DNA of 64,000 bases from Streptomyces sp. NBC_00569 (GTDB taxonomy: Bacteria > Actinomycetota > Actinomycetes > Streptomycetales > Streptomycetaceae): NCBI RefSeq assembly GCF_036345255.1, contig NZ_CP107783.1, forward strand, positions 7,681,001-7,745,000. Reading direction: 5' to 3'. The notes under the pieces are model-generated. The model was given only the letters and a program-made list of their open reading frames with translations. It searched no databases and was not told the DNA's origin. This document shows, in pieces, positions 16,519 through 25,006 of the stretch (positions are counted from its first letter, which is position 1; each line of letters starts with the position of its first letter). Position numbers and translations under genes: made by a program.

Positions 16519-17498
16519 AGCGTGCTCCAGTCCTGATCGGGATAGCGGTGCACGGGCGCCGACACGTCGTCGAGCGCCTGGCAGATCTCGTCAGGAAGAC
16601 TAAGGGCCTCCACTGACAATGCCGCCGTGAGCTGCTGCGCGTTGCGCGCGCCGATGATGGGGGCGGCCACCCCGGGCCGGTCGCGGATCCAGGCGAGGGC
16701 GACCTGGAGCGGTGTCACCGCGAGGCCGTCCGCCGCCGTGGTGACCGCGTCGACGATGCGGGTCGCGGCGTCGTCGAGATACGGCGCGACGAAGGGCGCC
16801 ATGTGGTCGGACGCGCCCCGCGAGTCGGCGGGTGTGGCGTTGCGGTACTTGCCGGTGAGGACCCCGCGGCCGAGCGGCGACGACGGGAGCAGTCCGATGC
16901 CGAGGTCGAGCGCTGCGGGCAGGACCTCCCGTTCGACCCCGCGCTGGAGCAGTGAGTACTCCATCTGCGTACTGGCGAGGCGGGTGCGTATCCCCGGTGC
17001 GGCCAGCTGCCACGTGCCGGCCTTGGCCAGCTGCCAGCCGCAGAAGTTGGAGACGCCCGCGTACCGGGCACGGCCGCTGCTCACCGCGATGTCGAGGGCC
17101 TGGAGCGTCTCGTCGAGCGGGGTGGCCGGGTCGAAGGCGTGGACCTGCCACAGGTCGACGTAGTCCGTGCCGAGGCGGGCGAGGGAGGCGTCGAGGGCGG
17201 AGAGGAGATGGGCGCGCGAGCCGTCGAAGCGGCGGTCCGGGTCGGGCACGCTGCCCGCCTTCGTCGCGATGACCAGATCGCGCCGTGGCACGAGGCCCTC
17301 GACGAGCTGCCCGAGGAGGTACTCGGCCTCCCCGCCCCCGTAGACATCGGCCGTGTCGACGAGTGTGCCGCCCGCTTCCCAGAAGGTCTTCAACAGGTCC
17401 GCGGCGTCGTGCTCGTCGGTGTCGCGGCCCCATGTGAGGGTGCCGAGCCCGATCCGGGACACGCGCAGGCCGGTGCGGCCGAGATGCCTCTGCTCCAT
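16515..17498 (-). CDS. Aldo/keto reductase
   Basis: NADPH-dependent oxidoreductase of 327 residues with the complete AKR tetrad: Asp and Tyr in DTADVYGGGEAE (about 48-53), Lys in VIATKAGS (about 80), His in WQVHAFDP (about 118). GVSNFCGWQL and SPLGRGVLTGKY are family landmarks for the barrel and cofactor region. It starts at an ATG and is translationally coupled to the following RecD-like gene (GTGA overlap). Carbonyl substrate unknown. Confidence 0.9.
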   Translation of the reverse strand: MEQRHLGRTGLRVSRIGLGTLTWGRDTDEHDAADLLKTFWEAGGTLVDTADVYGGGEAEYLLGQLVEGLVPRRDLVIATKAGSVPDPDRRFDGSRAHLLSALDASLARLGTDYVDLWQVHAFDPATPLDETLQALDIAVSSGRARYAGVSNFCGWQLAKAGTWQLAAPGIRTRLASTQMEYSLLQRGVEREVLPAALDLGIGLLPSSPLGRGVLTGKYRNATPADSRGASDHMAPFVAPYLDDAATRIVDAVTTAADGLAVTPLQVALAWIRDRPGVAAPIIGARNAQQLTAALSVEALSLPDEICQALDDVSAPVHRYPDQDWSTL

Positions 17499-17601
17499 GG
17501 GCGCTGAGATTACTGGCCGGAAGTCGGTTATTGGGGGCCTGTGGACAACCGGCCTCTGCCGACCCCCGGACCGGCGCGCTAGGGTGCCCGCACAAAGGAC
17601 G

Positions 17602-17615
17602 TTACTGATCAGTAA
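17602..17615 (+). promoter_or_regulatory. Perfect 14-bp palindrome before the F420-type oxidoreductase
   Basis: TTACTGATCAGTAA is a perfect palindrome 11 bases before the ATG at 17627. The TTAC...GTAA ends are common in TetR-family operators. It overlaps the leader and ribosome site region, so a bound repressor would block transcription of the oxidoreductase. No TetR gene lies next to it. Confidence 0.6.
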
Positions 17616-17626
17616 GGGGATCGGCC

Positions 17627-18682
17627 ATGGAGCTCGGCATCAACCTCGGTTACTGGGGCGCCGGAATGGACGCGGACAACCTGGCCGTCGCGCGGGAGGC
17701 CGACAAGCTCGGCTACGCCGTCTGCTGGGCCGCGGAGGCCTACGGTTCGGACGCGCCCACGGTGCTCTCCTACGTCGCCGCGCAGACCGAGCGCATCGAC
17801 ATCGGCTCCGCCATCATGCAGATCCCCGCCCGCCAGCCCGCGATGACCGCGATGACGGCCGCGACCCTCGACTCGCTGTCCGGCGGCCGCTTCCGCCTCG
17901 GCCTCGGCGTCTCCGGTCCTCAGGTCTCCGAGGGCTGGTACGGCGTGAAGTTCGACAAGCCCCTCGCCCGCACCCGCGAATACGTCGACATCGTGCGCCG
18001 CGCGATGAGCCGCGAGCGGCTGTCGTACGAGGGTGAGCACTGGACGCTGCCGCTGCCGGGTGGCCCGGGCAAGCCGCTCAAGCTGACCGTGCACCCGCAG
18101 CGCGAGCACATCCCGCTCTACATCGCGGCGATCGGCCCGAAGAACCTGGAGCAGACCGGCGAGATCGCCGACGGCGCCCTGCTGATCTTCCCGGCCGCCG
18201 AGCACCTGGAGGAGACCGCCCTGACGCACCTGCGGGCGGGGCGCGAGAAGGCCGGCAAGACCCTCGAGGGCTTCGACGTCGTTCCGACGCTGCCCCTCGC
18301 GCTCGGCGCCGACAAGGACGTGCCCGCGCTCGCCGACATGTTCCGCCCGTACACCGCCCTGTACGTCGGCGGCATGGGCAGCCGGAAGCAGAACTTCTAC
18401 AACCAGCTCGCCCAGCGCATGGGCTACGAGAAGGAGGCCGCCGAGATCCAGGACAAGTACCTGGGCGGCGACAAGGAGGGTGCGGGGGCCGCGGTGCCGC
18501 ATCAGCTGATCGACTCGACGACGCTGCTCGGCTCCGTGGACCGGATCGCCGAGCGGATGCAGGCCTACGCGGCTGCCGGGGTGACGACGCTGACGCTGGC
18601 CCCCGCCGGCTTCACGCTCGACGAGCGGATCGCGGCCCTGCGGGCCGGTACCGAGGCGCTGGAGCGGGCCGGACTGGCGTAA
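17627..18682 (+). CDS. LLM class F420-dependent oxidoreductase
   Basis: A 351-residue luciferase-like barrel protein, probably using coenzyme F420, which Streptomyces makes. It begins MELGINLGYWG; the characteristic blocks are DKLGYAVCWAAEAYGSDAP, IDIGSAIMQIPARQP, SGGRFRLGLGVSGPQVSEGWYG and the C-terminal TLTLAPAGFTLDER. LLM proteins act on various C=C, C-N or alcohol substrates; specificity is not visible. Single gene, divergent from the aldo/keto reductase, with a perfect TTACTGATCAGTAA palindrome next to the start that suggests specific induction. Confidence 0.88.
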   Translation: MELGINLGYWGAGMDADNLAVAREADKLGYAVCWAAEAYGSDAPTVLSYVAAQTERIDIGSAIMQIPARQPAMTAMTAATLDSLSGGRFRLGLGVSGPQVSEGWYGVKFDKPLARTREYVDIVRRAMSRERLSYEGEHWTLPLPGGPGKPLKLTVHPQREHIPLYIAAIGPKNLEQTGEIADGALLIFPAAEHLEETALTHLRAGREKAGKTLEGFDVVPTLPLALGADKDVPALADMFRPYTALYVGGMGSRKQNFYNQLAQRMGYEKEAAEIQDKYLGGDKEGAGAAVPHQLIDSTTLLGSVDRIAERMQAYAAAGVTTLTLAPAGFTLDERIAALRAGTEALERAGLA

Positions 18683-18704
18683 CACGGGGAGAGGGAAAGT
18701 TCTG

Positions 18705-18745
18705 CGGCCGTGGTGGGGGCTCGGGGGTCTTCCCCGCCACGGCCG
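18705..18745 (+). terminator. Hairpin after the F420-type oxidoreductase
   Basis: CGGCCGTGG (18705-18713) pairs with CCACGGCCG (18737-18745), and the stem continues inward through GGGG/CCCC (18715-18718/18732-18735) to about 14 bp. It lies 23 bases after the stop. The rest of the 233-base gap up to 18915 shows no other gene. Confidence 0.7.
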
Positions 18746-18915
18746 TCACGGGTAACAACGTCTCATCGGGCACCTGGTTACGCCCCGGGACCCTCTCGGG
18801 GGGTCCTTCCTTCGGCCGAGTGGCCCCACACAGCTGTTGCCCGGTCCGGCATGCCGTATTTGACTCGTTTTCGGCGGAACCCCGCAGGAACGCGGCGCGC
18901 ACGGAGGTGCCACAG

Positions 18916-19704
18916 ATGCTGTCGGCCAAGAGTCTGTTCCAGGAGATCCTCGACGACGACGAGTCTTTCCGGCTCTTCTGCTCCATCGCGGCGAGCGGGG
19001 AGGCGCAGGGAGGCTGGGAGAACGGCCGTATCGCAGCGCTCGTCCCTCTGAGTGAGCGGGACCTCGCGCCCAAGGTGGCGCGGCACGGCGCCGACGAGGA
19101 CAAGCACGGGCGGATCTTCAACGCACTGATGAAGAAGCGCGGCCTGCAACCCGTGGACGTACCGCCGGAGACCGACTACACGATGCTCTTGGAGCAGCAC
19201 GGCATCGGCCTCGCGCACCAGCAGCTCAAGGCCGACGAGCCGCTCACCGTGGGGGATGTCGTCATGTATCTCGCCCACAGCCGGGTCACCGAGCAGCGGG
19301 CCTCCGAGCAGATGGACCTGCTGCGCAAGTACTTCGCGGACGACCCCGACATCGGCCGCGCGGTGAAGATGATCTCGGACGACGAGGACAACCACCTCGC
19401 GTACTGCCACGAGGAGCTGCTGCGCTTCGCGTACGCGGGCCACGGCCGTGACATCCAGCGCATCCTGCGCGAGTGCGCCCTCGAGGAGATCCGCGTCTAC
19501 CGCGATGTCAGCCTCGCCGTCATGGAGCACATGGGGCACATCCTGCGCTGGTCTAAGCCCAAGGCGGCCCTGCTCGCGGCCGGCATCCACGCCGTGTACG
19601 CGTACGAACGCCTGCTCGGCTGGCGGCGGATGGTGTCCCTGGAGATGCCGGAGCGGCGCAACGCGCTCGGCGGGCCCGCGACGAGCGCGGTCGAGTTCGC
19701 CTAG
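18916..19704 (+). CDS. Ferritin-like domain protein
   Basis: A 262-residue all-helical protein of the ferritin-like fold. Probable diiron ligands are two ExxH-type motifs: ADEDKHGRI (Glu61, His64) and DDEDNHLAYCHEE (about residue 160), plus Glu in VTEQRASEQMDLL. This pattern suggests an iron or di-metal centre as in rubrerythrin- or COQ7-like proteins, but the reaction is unknown. The ATG at 18916 follows GGAGGTG; the longer frame upstream lacks a ribosome site. Soluble, single gene, convergent with the CorA-type transporter. Confidence 0.78.
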   Translation: MLSAKSLFQEILDDDESFRLFCSIAASGEAQGGWENGRIAALVPLSERDLAPKVARHGADEDKHGRIFNALMKKRGLQPVDVPPETDYTMLLEQHGIGLAHQQLKADEPLTVGDVVMYLAHSRVTEQRASEQMDLLRKYFADDPDIGRAVKMISDDEDNHLAYCHEELLRFAYAGHGRDIQRILRECALEEIRVYRDVSLAVMEHMGHILRWSKPKAALLAAGIHAVYAYERLLGWRRMVSLEMPERRNALGGPATSAVEFA

Positions 19705-19723
19705 GCCTCCCGCCGGAGGCGCG

Positions 19724-20722
19724 CTACAGCCAGCCGCGCCGCTTGAACGTCCGGAACAGCAGAAGCTCCAGGGAGAGCATCAGGAGGATCACCAGCGGAT
19801 ACGACCACGTCCAGTGCAGCTCCGGCATGTGGTCGAAGTTCATGCCGTAGACGCCCGCGATCAGCGTCGGGACCGCGACCATGGCGGCGTACGCCGAGAT
19901 CTTGCGCATGTCGTCGTTCTGCCGCACGCCCATCTGTGCCAGATGCGCCGACAGGATGTCCGAGACCAGCCGGTCGAGGGCGTCCACCGACTCGTTGACG
20001 CGCAGGAGGTGGTCGCTGACGTCGCGGAAGAACGGTCGCGCCGAGTCGTTCACGAAGGGCACGGATCCCACGAACTGGCCGGTTCCGGAAAGCCGTGCGA
20101 GCGGGAGCAGCAGTGGGCCCGTGGCCCTGCGGAACTCCAGGATCTGACGCTTGAACGTGTAGATCCTGGACGCCGTGTTGCGTGAGCCGCCCCCCTCCGG
20201 CGAGAACACCTCCGCCTCCAGCTCCTCCATGTCGGTCTGCAGTTCGGTCGCGACCTCCAGGTAGTGGTCGACGGTCGCGTCGGCGATCGAGTACAGGACC
20301 GCGGTGGGCCCGTGCCGCAGCACCTCGGGATCGGCCTCCAGCCGCTTGCGCACGACCTTCAGGGGCGCGCCCTCGCCGTGCCGGACGGTCACCACGAAGG
20401 AGTCGCCCATGAAGAGCATGACCTCCCCGGAGAAGACCTTGTCGCTGGCCGGTTCGTACACGACCGGCTTGAGCACCACGAACACCGAGTCGTCGTACAC
20501 CTCGAGCTTCGGCCGCTGATGCGCCTTGAGCGCGTCCTCGACGGCCAGCGGATGCAGCCCGAACTCGGCGCTGACCCGCTCGAACTCGTCCTCCGTCGGC
20601 TCGTGCAGGCCGATCCAGACGAAGGAGTGGCCCTCGGCCCTGGCCTCGGCGAGCGCGTCGGAGAAGTCCGCAGGCCCATCGGTCCTGCGCCCGTCCCGGT
20701 AGATGCCGAAGTCGACGATCAC
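19724..20722 (-). CDS. corA: CorA family magnesium/divalent cation transporter
   Basis: Membrane channel of about 332 residues. The large cytoplasmic domain has the CorA landmarks IGLHEPTEDEFERV, FGLHPLAVEDALKAHQRPKLEVYDD and SEYPD-region helices; two C-terminal membrane segments follow, the first ending in the diagnostic GMNF motif (VYGMNFDHMPEL) and the second in a basic RTFKRRGWL tail. I chose the GTG at 20722 (MIVDFGIYRDG), with GGGAAG upstream; the frame allows a start at 20758. It would form a pentameric Mg2+ or Co2+ channel. Divergent from the phosphatase at 20785. Confidence 0.88.
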   Translation of the reverse strand: MIVDFGIYRDGRRTDGPADFSDALAEARAEGHSFVWIGLHEPTEDEFERVSAEFGLHPLAVEDALKAHQRPKLEVYDDSVFVVLKPVVYEPASDKVFSGEVMLFMGDSFVVTVRHGEGAPLKVVRKRLEADPEVLRHGPTAVLYSIADATVDHYLEVATELQTDMEELEAEVFSPEGGGSRNTASRIYTFKRQILEFRRATGPLLLPLARLSGTGQFVGSVPFVNDSARPFFRDVSDHLLRVNESVDALDRLVSDILSAHLAQMGVRQNDDMRKISAYAAMVAVPTLIAGVYGMNFDHMPELHWTWSYPLVILLMLSLELLLFRTFKRRGWL

Positions 20723-20784
20723 GCTTCGTATTCTTCCCAGGGGGCGCCGGGGCCGCACGTCGCACTGCGCCTAGGCTGGCCCGC

Positions 20785-21471
20785 ATGCCCACGCTGATTC
20801 TCGTCCGGCACGGACGCTCCACCGCCAACACCGCGGGCCTGCTCGCCGGGTGGACCCCCGGTGTGTCCCTCGACGAGCGCGGCGCCGCCCAGGCCGCCGC
20901 CCTGCCGCAGCGGCTGGCCGCGGTGCCCCTCGCCGAGATCGTCACGAGCCCCCTCCAGCGCTGTCAGGAGACCCTGGCCCCGCTCCTCGCCGCCCGCCCG
21001 GAACTCACCCCGCACACCGACGACCGCATCGGCGAGTGCCACTACGGCGACTGGTCGGGCCGCAAGCTCGCCGAGCTCGTCGACGACCCGCTGATGGAGG
21101 TCGTGCAGCAGCATCCGTCGGCCGCCGCGTTCCCCGGCGGCGAATCCATGCGGGCCATGCAGCACCGGGCCGCGGAGGCCGTACGCGAGTGGAACGCGCG
21201 CGTGGAGCGCGACCACGGCCCGGACGCCGCGTACCTGATGTGCTCCCACGGCGACATCATCAAGTCGCTCGTCGCGGACGCCATAGGGCTTCATCTGGAC
21301 CTCTTCCAGCGCATCTCCGTGGAGCCCTGCTCGGTCACGGCGATCCGTTACACCCGGCTCCGTCCCTATCTCGTCCGCCTGGGCGACACCGGCGACTTCG
21401 CGTCGCTCGCCCCGCGCGAGAAGCCGTCCGAGGGGGACGCCCCGGTCGGGGGCGGCGCGGGCGCCCCGTGA
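20785..21471 (+). CDS. Histidine phosphatase, MSMEG_4193-type
   Basis: A 228-residue phosphatase with RHGRSTANTAGLLAGW at residues 8-23 (His9 phospho-acceptor) and CSHGDIIKSLVADA (about 152). The AGWTPGVSLDERG and GECHYGDWSG blocks match the actinobacterial 'probable phosphomutase, MSMEG_4193 family', which is regularly encoded beside DUF3090 and the SCO1664-family protein, as here. The C-terminal 25 residues are low-complexity Gly/Ala/Pro. Substrate unknown; this conserved trio suggests a shared pathway. Confidence 0.87.
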   Translation: MPTLILVRHGRSTANTAGLLAGWTPGVSLDERGAAQAAALPQRLAAVPLAEIVTSPLQRCQETLAPLLAARPELTPHTDDRIGECHYGDWSGRKLAELVDDPLMEVVQQHPSAAAFPGGESMRAMQHRAAEAVREWNARVERDHGPDAAYLMCSHGDIIKSLVADAIGLHLDLFQRISVEPCSVTAIRYTRLRPYLVRLGDTGDFASLAPREKPSEGDAPVGGGAGAP

Positions 21472-21571
21472 TCGTCCGCCGCAGTAGGGTGAAGCCGTCG
21501 CAGTAACTGCAGTTGTTGCCGCGCCCGATCAAGCAGTCGGTCCCAGCAGTCGATTCCAATGGAGACAGGAC

Positions 21572-22162
21572 GTGTCCCGTCAGGTGTTCCTCTACGACCC
21601 CCCGGAGCGCTTCGTGGCCGGCACGGTCGGGCTCCCCGGGCGCCGTACCTTCTTCCTCCAGGCCTCGGCCGGTGCCCGTGTGACGAGTGTGGCCCTGGAG
21701 AAGACCCAGGTCGCCGCCCTCGCCGAGCGCATGGACGAGCTCCTCGACGAGGTCGTGCGCCGCAGCGGCGGGAACGCGCCGGTGCCCGCCGTCGTGCCCA
21801 CGGAGATCCACGACACCGCGCCTCTCGAGGCGCCCGTCGACGAGGAGTTCCGGGTCGGCACGATGGCCCTCGCCTGGGACGGCGAGGAGGAGCGCATGAT
21901 CGTCGAGGCGCAGGCGCTCGTCGAGCTCGACGCGGACTCCGACGAGGACCTCGCGGAGGCCGAGGAACGGCTGCTCCAGGACGAGGAGAACGGCCCCCCG
22001 ATGCTGCGGGTCCGGCTCACCGGCGTACAGGCGCGCGCGTTCGCCAAGCGCGCTCTGGACGTCGTGAACGCGGGGCGTCCGCCGTGCCCCCTGTGCAGTC
22101 TGCCGCTCGACCCGGAGGGACACGTATGCCCGCGTCAGAACGGATACCGACGAGGAGCGTGA
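21572..22162 (+). CDS. DUF3090 family protein
   Basis: A 196-residue protein of unknown function, recognised as DUF3090 from MSRQVFLYDPPERFVAGTVGLPGRRTFFLQA. A helical middle (LAERMDELLDEVVRR) is followed by an acidic stretch and a C-terminal cysteine cluster CPLCSLPLDPEGHVC, which looks like a zinc knuckle. GTG start. Its 3' end overlaps the next gene by 37 bases if that gene starts at 22126. It belongs to a conserved phosphatase / DUF3090 / SCO1664-family cluster in actinobacteria. Confidence 0.87.
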   Translation: MSRQVFLYDPPERFVAGTVGLPGRRTFFLQASAGARVTSVALEKTQVAALAERMDELLDEVVRRSGGNAPVPAVVPTEIHDTAPLEAPVDEEFRVGTMALAWDGEEERMIVEAQALVELDADSDEDLAEAEERLLQDEENGPPMLRVRLTGVQARAFAKRALDVVNAGRPPCPLCSLPLDPEGHVCPRQNGYRRGA

Positions 22163-22962
22163 CCGTCTCGGACACGGACCTCCTCACCAGGGGCGAGCTG
22201 GCGGTCCAGGGGCGCATCCGTGAGGCGTCGAACGCGGTGCTCCTGTGCACGGTCACCCACGCGGGCCGAGAGGCGTCGTGCGTGTACAAGCCCGTCGCCG
22301 GCGAGCGCCCCCTGTGGGACTTCCCCGACGGCAACCTCGCCCGGCGCGAGGTCGCCGCCTACGAGGTCTCCGAGGCCCTCGGGTGGAGCCTCGTGCCGCC
22401 GACCGTGCTGCGCGACGGGCCGTACGGCGAGGGCATGTGCCAGCTCTGGATCGACCAGCCCGAGGAGCCCGCCGAGGGGGCTGAGCTGCTCGCTCTCGTG
22501 GAGGGTGAGGAGCCGGGCGACGGCTGGAAGGCCGTCGGGTTCGCGGAGGTCGGCGAGGGGCGCACGGCGCTGCTCGTGCACGCCGACGACGTACGGCTGC
22601 GGCGCCTCGCCGTGCTGGACGCGGTGATCAACAACGGCGACCGCAAGGGCGGCCACCTCCTGGTCGACGCCGAGGGGCGCCTGTTCGGCATCGACCACGG
22701 CGTCTCCTTCAACACCGAGGACAAGCTGCGCACGCTCCTGTGGGGCTGGGCGGGGGAGCCCCTGACCGGAGAGGCCACCGACGCCCTGAAGGCGCTCACG
22801 GGCGCCCTGGGGGCCGGGAAACCCCTCGCGCTGCGGCTCGCGGAGCTGATCACCGTGGCCGAGCTGGACGCCGTACGCGCGCGGGTCGACGCGATGCTCA
22901 CGACCGGGAAGCACCGGGCGCCGAGCGGGGAGTGGCCGGCCATCCCGTGGCCGCCCGTCTGA
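22126..22962 (+). CDS. SCO1664 family protein (kinase-like fold)
   Basis: A 278-residue protein that I recognise as the SCO1664 family, distantly similar to phosphatidylinositol 3-/4-kinases. Supporting segments are CVYKPVAGERPLWDFPDGNLARREVAAYEVSEALGW split around a conserved Lys, LDAVINNGDRKGGHLL (catalytic-loop-like, with Asn and Asp) and LFGIDHGVSFN (DxG-like metal site). The kinase reaction is not established. The ATG at 22126 has a GGAGGG site; an internal GTG at 22159 is possible. Translationally linked to DUF3090. Confidence 0.82.
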   Translation: MPASERIPTRSVTVSDTDLLTRGELAVQGRIREASNAVLLCTVTHAGREASCVYKPVAGERPLWDFPDGNLARREVAAYEVSEALGWSLVPPTVLRDGPYGEGMCQLWIDQPEEPAEGAELLALVEGEEPGDGWKAVGFAEVGEGRTALLVHADDVRLRRLAVLDAVINNGDRKGGHLLVDAEGRLFGIDHGVSFNTEDKLRTLLWGWAGEPLTGEATDALKALTGALGAGKPLALRLAELITVAELDAVRARVDAMLTTGKHRAPSGEWPAIPWPPV

Positions 22963-23083
22963 GCCGGTCTGCCCGAGCCGGTCTTCCGGGCCCTGCGGTC
23001 CGCGTCGTCCGGGGGCGCATGTCGGCGGCTGCGGCTACGTTCGAAGAGATCCCTCAGGGGATCCCTGGAACGGAGGCCACGCC

Positions 23084-23524
23084 GTGAAACTGATCGTCGA
23101 GGACCGGATCGACCGGCCCGTGAAGGACGTGTTCAACTCCATCGTGAGCCCGGAGGGGCTGTCCAGCTTCTTCACAGCTGACGCATCCGCCCCGATGATC
23201 CCCAACACCACGGTGACCTGGCGTTTCGGCCATGTCGACGCGACCTTCGACGTCGAGGTCGGGCCCGTGGAGACGGACCGGCTGATCTCGTGGAGCTGGC
23301 CCGGGGGAGACGTGACCATCGAGCTGGAGCGGGCCGACGACGGCGCGGCCACGCTGCTCACGATCACCGAGCAGCCCATGAGGGAGAACCTGGAGGGCGC
23401 CGCGCGGGCCGTCGGGCAGACCCAGGGGTGGACGTACTTCGTGACGGGGCTCAGAGCCCATCTGCTGCACGGCATCCGTCACTTCGGACTCTCGGGCGCC
23501 ATCCGTGCCACCGTCGAGCCCTGA
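23084..23524 (+). CDS. SRPBCC (AHSA1-like) domain protein
   Basis: A 146-residue START-like/Bet v1-fold protein. It begins MKLIVEDRIDRPVKDVFNSI, the typical first strand and helix of AHSA1/SRPBCC proteins, with PMIPNTTVTWRFGHVDATFDVEV and the C-terminal helix QGWTYFVTGLRAHLL lining the cavity. Members bind hydrophobic ligands or act as co-chaperones; no ligand can be predicted. GTG start after GGAACGGAGG. Stands between the SCO1664-family gene and mshC, on the same strand. Confidence 0.82.
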   Translation: MKLIVEDRIDRPVKDVFNSIVSPEGLSSFFTADASAPMIPNTTVTWRFGHVDATFDVEVGPVETDRLISWSWPGGDVTIELERADDGAATLLTITEQPMRENLEGAARAVGQTQGWTYFVTGLRAHLLHGIRHFGLSGAIRATVEP

Positions 23525-23616
23525 CACGGTACCCGAGCGGACCGCAAGAGGGCCTTCCCGGCCATCTGACCCGGTCCGGTTCGTATGCGGAAGCTCCGTC
23601 CGGTTAGGCTCATGGC

Positions 23617-24846
23617 ATGCATGCCTGGCCCGCTTCTGAGGTCCCCGTCCTGCCTGGCAAGGGCCGCGACCTGAGGATCCACGACACCGCGACCGATGGC
23701 CTCGTCACCCTCGAGCCCGGTCCCGTCGCCCGTATCTACGTCTGCGGGATCACCCCGTACGACGCGACCCATATGGGTCACGCGGCGACCTACAACGCGT
23801 TCGACCTCGTTCAGCGCGTGTGGCTCGACACCAAGCGGCAGGTCCACTACGTCCAGAACGTGACGGACGTCGACGATCCGCTGCTCGAGCGCGCGATCCG
23901 TGACGGCGTCGACTGGACCGGACTCGCGGAGCGCGAGACCGCCCTCTTCCGCGAGGACATGACCGCCCTGCGGATGCTGCCGCCGCAGCACTACATCGGA
24001 GCCGTCGAGGCGATACCCGGCATCGTGCCGCTCGTCGAACGGCTCCGGGACATGGGCGCCGCCTACGAGCTCGAGGGCGACGTCTACTTCTCCGTCGAGT
24101 CCGACCCCCACTTCGGCCAGGTCTCCCGCCTGGACGCCGCCGCGATGCGGCTGCTGTCCGCCGAGCGGGGCGGTGACCCGGACCGCCCGGGCAAGAAGAG
24201 CCCGCTCGACCCGATGCTGTGGATGGCCGCCCGCGAGGGCGAGCCGAGCTGGGACGGCGGCTCGCTGGGCCGCGGCCGGCCCGGCTGGCACATCGAGTGC
24301 GTCGCCATCGCCCTCGACCACCTGGGCATGGGCTTCGACGTGCAGGGCGGAGGGTCCGATCTGGCCTTCCCGCACCACGAGATGGGCGCCTCGCACGCGC
24401 AGGTCCTCACTGGCGAGTTCCCGATGGCCAAGGCGTACGTCCACGCCGGCATGGTCGCCCTCGACGGCGAGAAGATGTCCAAGTCCAAGGGCAACCTCGT
24501 CTTCGTCTCGAAGCTGCGGCGCGACGGGGTCGACCCGTCCGCGATCCGTCTCGCGCTCCTCGCGCACCACTACCGGGCCGACTGGGAGTGGACCGACCAG
24601 GTCCTGAGCGACGCCGTCGAGCGGCTGGGCCGCTGGCGTGCCGCCGTGTCCCGCCCCGACGGTCCGTCCGCCGCGGCACTCGTCGAGGAGATCCGCGAGG
24701 CGCTGTCGAACGACCTCGACGCACCGTCCGCGCTCCTCGCGGTGGACCGCTGGGCCGCCCTTCAGACGGAGCAGGGCGGTACGGACGAGGGGGCGCCCGG
24801 CGTGGTGTCCCGCGCGGTCGACGCCCTGCTCGGAGTGGCGCTCTAG
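23617..24846 (+). CDS. mshC: Mycothiol ligase MshC (cysteine:GlcN-Ins ligase)
   Basis: A 409-residue ligase that joins L-cysteine to 1-D-myo-inosityl 2-amino-2-deoxy-alpha-D-glucopyranoside using ATP, the penultimate step of mycothiol synthesis in the cytoplasm. It is a CysRS-like class I enzyme: the HIGH-type motif is [10 protein letters not shown] (about 50-59), the KMSKS loop is [10 protein letters not shown] (about 285), and Zn ligands are expected from Cys in VCGITPYD, Cys in WHIECVA and His in FPHHEMG. It is shorter than cysteinyl-tRNA synthetase, with an abbreviated C-terminal helical domain, which fits MshC. ATG start. Confidence 0.96.
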   Translation: MHAWPASEVPVLPGKGRDLRIHDTATDGLVTLEPGPVARIYVCGITPYDATHMGHAATYNAFDLVQRVWLDTKRQVHYVQNVTDVDDPLLERAIRDGVDWTGLAERETALFREDMTALRMLPPQHYIGAVEAIPGIVPLVERLRDMGAAYELEGDVYFSVESDPHFGQVSRLDAAAMRLLSAERGGDPDRPGKKSPLDPMLWMAAREGEPSWDGGSLGRGRPGWHIECVAIALDHLGMGFDVQGGGSDLAFPHHEMGASHAQVLTGEFPMAKAYVHAGMVALDGEKMSKSKGNLVFVSKLRRDGVDPSAIRLALLAHHYRADWEWTDQVLSDAVERLGRWRAAVSRPDGPSAAALVEEIREALSNDLDAPSALLAVDRWAALQTEQGGTDEGAPGVVSRAVDALLGVAL

Positions 24847-24886
24847 ACACCTCGGCCCCGGGCCCGGCCCCGGGGCACCATCCCTC

Positions 24887-24922
24887 GACCGCCCCCGAAC
24901 TCCACGGAGTTCGGGGGCGGTC
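24887..24922 (+). terminator. mshC terminator
   Basis: A 15-bp perfect stem (24887-24901, GACCGCCCCCGAACT, with 24908-24922) and a 6-base loop, 40 bases after the mshC stop. Confidence 0.85.
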
Positions 24923-24954
24923 ACGTCTGCCCGTGCGACGACAGGCGCACAGCG

Positions 24955-24989
24955 AAGGGGCGGTGCACACCATGTGTGCACCGCCCCTT
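24955..24989 (-). terminator. Terminator of the PAC2 gene
   Basis: A second 15-bp perfect hairpin (AAGGGGCGGTGCACA, 24955-24969, with 24975-24989; 5-base loop) just beyond the stop of the minus-strand PAC2 gene. Together with the mshC hairpin it isolates two convergent genes. Confidence 0.85.
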
Positions 24990-25006
24990 CCGAGCCATCT
25001 GTCGCT

